From NCBI GenBank assembly GCA_018067265.1, contig JAGPUY010000178.1, positions 1-8,085 on the forward strand: a DNA stretch of 8,085 nucleotides, in the 5' to 3' direction. This document shows positions 6,866 through 8,085 of the stretch, one piece after another; the first letter of the stretch is position 1; the number at the start of each line of letters is the position of its first letter. Both the position numbers and the translations under genes were made by a program. Under the pieces are notes generated by a model. The model made no database searches. It had not been told where the DNA came from and saw only the letters and a list, made by a program, of their open reading frames with translations. Source of the DNA: Oceanihabitans sp. Its GTDB lineage: Bacteria; Bacteroidota; Bacteroidia; Flavobacteriales; Flavobacteriaceae.

Positions 6866-7027
6866 ATGAGTAGTAAATCGACAATATTTTTAGAGTTTTT
6901 AAGGTTTCTAGTAAAGCAAAAAAAGTACTGGTTAATTCCTATTATTTTTGTTTTAGTATTATTGGCAGCCTTACTCTTGTTTGCAGAAAACTCGGTATTA
7001 TCACCATTTGTATATACTTTATTTTAG
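6866..7027 (+). CDS. DUF5989/SxtK-like single-pass membrane peptide (53 aa)
   Basis: The ATG directly follows the TAA of the SxtJ-like gene (TAAATG, no gap) and the frame runs 53 residues to TAG at 7025-7027. The peptide has a polar and basic N-terminal part (EFLRFLVKQKK, residues 10-20), one membrane segment (about 21-40, beginning YWLIPII), and a short end SPFVYTLF. This layout, with a W-x-x-P at the membrane entry and a P-F-[IV]-Y-T-L-F C-terminus, is the pattern I associate with DUF5989, the SxtK-like proteins that accompany SxtJ and carbamoyltransferases. The lysines before the segment predict the N-terminus inside and about 13 residues outside. Function is unknown; a partner of the SxtJ-like protein is the obvious guess. 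With no separate ribosome site, its synthesis should depend on translation of the gene before it. It is easily missed in annotation because of its size. Confidence 0.85.
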   Translation: MSSKSTIFLEFLRFLVKQKKYWLIPIIFVLVLLAALLLFAENSVLSPFVYTLF

Positions 7028-7042
7028 TAGGTACTAACTGTT

Positions 7043-8085
7043 TTACGGCTTTGCTATTTCCAACTTTATTTGGTTAAATATTTGTTGCGCTACAATTACA
7101 TTGCCCTTTTCTCCTGTGTGACAAAAATCAAAATAAATAGTTTCCTCAAAATTATTAAACGCAGCACTAATATCTGTAAACGTGCTGTCTTTTACTAAGC
7201 TGCTATCTTCTCGGATGCTTTTGTAAGACAAGTGGTATAAGTCTTTGTAATATTCGTGATATTTAGCTTGTTCTTCTTCCGCTTTGCTTAATTCTTTTTT
7301 AGAATAGATTACGGGTTGCAAAAAGTTAAATACCTTAAAATGATAATTGCTTTCTAGACTTTTTGAGATTTTAATATAGCTAGCATATGTACTAGCAATA
7401 CTTTTTGCTAAACTATTAGACCTAGCTTCCATTTTGCGATATGGTGAATTTGTTTTGATTTTTAATCTTAGCGTAGTATACATTCGATTCAGATTACTAG
7501 AGTTAACCATTAATCGGATTCTCTTTTTGTAATCATGTCCAATTTTAAACTCATTTTTTCGGTTGTAACTATTTGTAGGTAAACCGGCAACATTGTTTTG
7601 ATGTGCCGAGATTACTTCGTTTACACCATCATAAAAAACCACAATATCTGGAATGTTATTTTTAGTTAGTTCGAGTTGTAATTGTATGTTTTCCATTCCG
7701 CGAGTATAACCATGACAACCAAAATTAGTGATTTCTATATTTTTATCTGGAAAAGAGCTGTGTATTAATTTCGATAATTCGGAAGGAATGGTATGCGCAT
7801 CACGAGCACCAGAGCTGTACATCGTCGAGCCTCCAAAACAAAATATTTTTAAAGCTGTGGTAGAATCTTGGATACTTAAGTTCACCGTTTTACGAATTCC
7901 GTTTTTGTAAATCGTATTATGTTTACCAAGCATTTCTTTAAAACCATAATGTACATAAGGTTTCCATTCCATGTCTTGTTGTCGTAATTCTCTGAAAATT
8001 TCTTTTACAATATTAGGATCTAAATCGCCATAAATACCAGAAGCAATTATTTTTTCGGTATTGGTATCAATACCACTCTTATCGT
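7043..8085 (-). CDS. SGNH/GDSL hydrolase-like protein, 3' part (5' end outside window)
   Basis: The frame is open from the right edge to the TAA at 7043-7045, giving 347 full codons. The Met at 7970-7972 is internal: 37 in-frame codons precede it without a stop, and they read like family sequence (IYGDLDPNIVKEIFREL). SGNH blocks are visible: block I FGGSTM with nucleophile serine at 7826-7828, block II NFGCHGYT, block III YDGVNE with its Asn at 7619-7621, and block V DFCHTGEKGN with Asp at 7127-7129 and His at 7118-7120 (DxxH). The region before block I, with YVHYGF and a NGIRKT motif, is typical of large SGNH proteins whose N-terminus carries a membrane anchor, but that end is not in the window. 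It differs from the SGNH protein at 3685-4710 in block I, block III and block V spacing, so the two are not recent duplicates. It converges on the carbamoyltransferase operon with 15 bases between stops. Esterase or acyltransferase; substrate unknown. Confidence 0.88.
   Translation of the reverse strand, partial: DKSGIDTNTEKIIASGIYGDLDPNIVKEIFRELRQQDMEWKPYVHYGFKEMLGKHNTIYKNGIRKTVNLSIQDSTTALKIFCFGGSTMYSSGARDAHTIPSELSKLIHSSFPDKNIEITNFGCHGYTRGMENIQLQLELTKNNIPDIVVFYDGVNEVISAHQNNVAGLPTNSYNRKNEFKIGHDYKKRIRLMVNSSNLNRMYTTLRLKIKTNSPYRKMEARSNSLAKSIASTYASYIKISKSLESNYHFKVFNFLQPVIYSKKELSKAEEEQAKYHEYYKDLYHLSYKSIREDSSLVKDSTFTDISAAFNNFEETIYFDFCHTGEKGNVIVAQQIFNQIKLEIAKP

Noticed and set aside
3685..7027. Recent acquisition of the carbamoyltransferase set on a mobile element
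   Set aside because: No transposase, integrase, tRNA gene, terminal repeats or visible change in base composition or codon style relative to ygiQ.
3685..7027. A saxitoxin-like toxin pathway
   Set aside because: Only the carbamoyltransferase and the J/K-like membrane genes are shared; none of the polyketide synthase, amidinotransferase or oxygenase genes of that pathway is present in the window.
7024..7037. Inverted repeat TTAGTA-GG-TACTAA between the convergent genes, as a bidirectional terminator
   Set aside because: With a workable loop the stem is only 5 AT-rich base pairs, and the following T-run is just four bases after a break. Too weak to call.
7728..7910. 60-residue open frame on the plus strand
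   Set aside because: Opposite strand of SGNH block I on the minus strand; no independent support.
7970..7972. ATG as the start of the minus-strand SGNH gene
   Set aside because: The frame remains open for all 37 codons to the window edge, and those codons read as family sequence, so the true start lies outside the window.

Overview
The window is chromosomal DNA from a member of the Bacteroidota, most likely the Flavobacteriaceae. By eye it is AT-rich (about one third GC), stops are mostly TAA, Shine-Dalgarno sequences are sparse, and a TAnnTTTG-type -7 promoter box sits directly in front of one gene. No RNA gene, transposase, integrase, CRISPR array or long repeat was seen.

Layout, left to right: (1) the last 75 codons of an ABC-F type ATPase enter from the left edge (1-230, +). 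(2) After a 101-base gap comes a secreted class 3 lipase-like hydrolase (332-1501, +), followed by a small hairpin. (3) After a 197-base gap carrying a good -7 box comes a YgiQ-type radical SAM protein (1699-3660, +). (4) Only 24 bases later a tight same-strand set starts: a membrane-anchored SGNH/GDSL protein (3685-4710), a NodU/CmcH-family carbamoyltransferase (4714-6471), an SxtJ-like membrane protein (6458-6865) and a 53-residue DUF5989/SxtK-like membrane peptide (6866-7027). The junctions are a 3-base gap, a 14-base overlap and a 0-base gap, so these four genes are almost certainly one transcription unit, possibly continuing from ygiQ. (5) Converging on this set from the right edge is a second SGNH/GDSL protein (7043-8085, -), whose 5' part lies outside the window.

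The part worth attention is 3685-7027, with 7043-8085 probably related. Carbamoyltransferases of this family transfer a carbamoyl group from carbamoyl phosphate to a hydroxyl on a sugar, antibiotic or toxin precursor. SxtJ- and SxtK-like small membrane proteins travel with them in many genomes, including the saxitoxin cluster, and their function is unknown. Here the set is combined with SGNH enzymes, a fold used by esterases and O-acyltransferases that often edit cell-surface glycans. The natural inference is a small surface-glycan or lipid decoration module: carbamoylation in the cytosol, two membrane proteins of unknown role, and an SGNH domain facing the periplasm. The substrate cannot be read from the sequence, and no glycosyltransferase, flippase or polyketide/peptide synthetase gene lies in the window.
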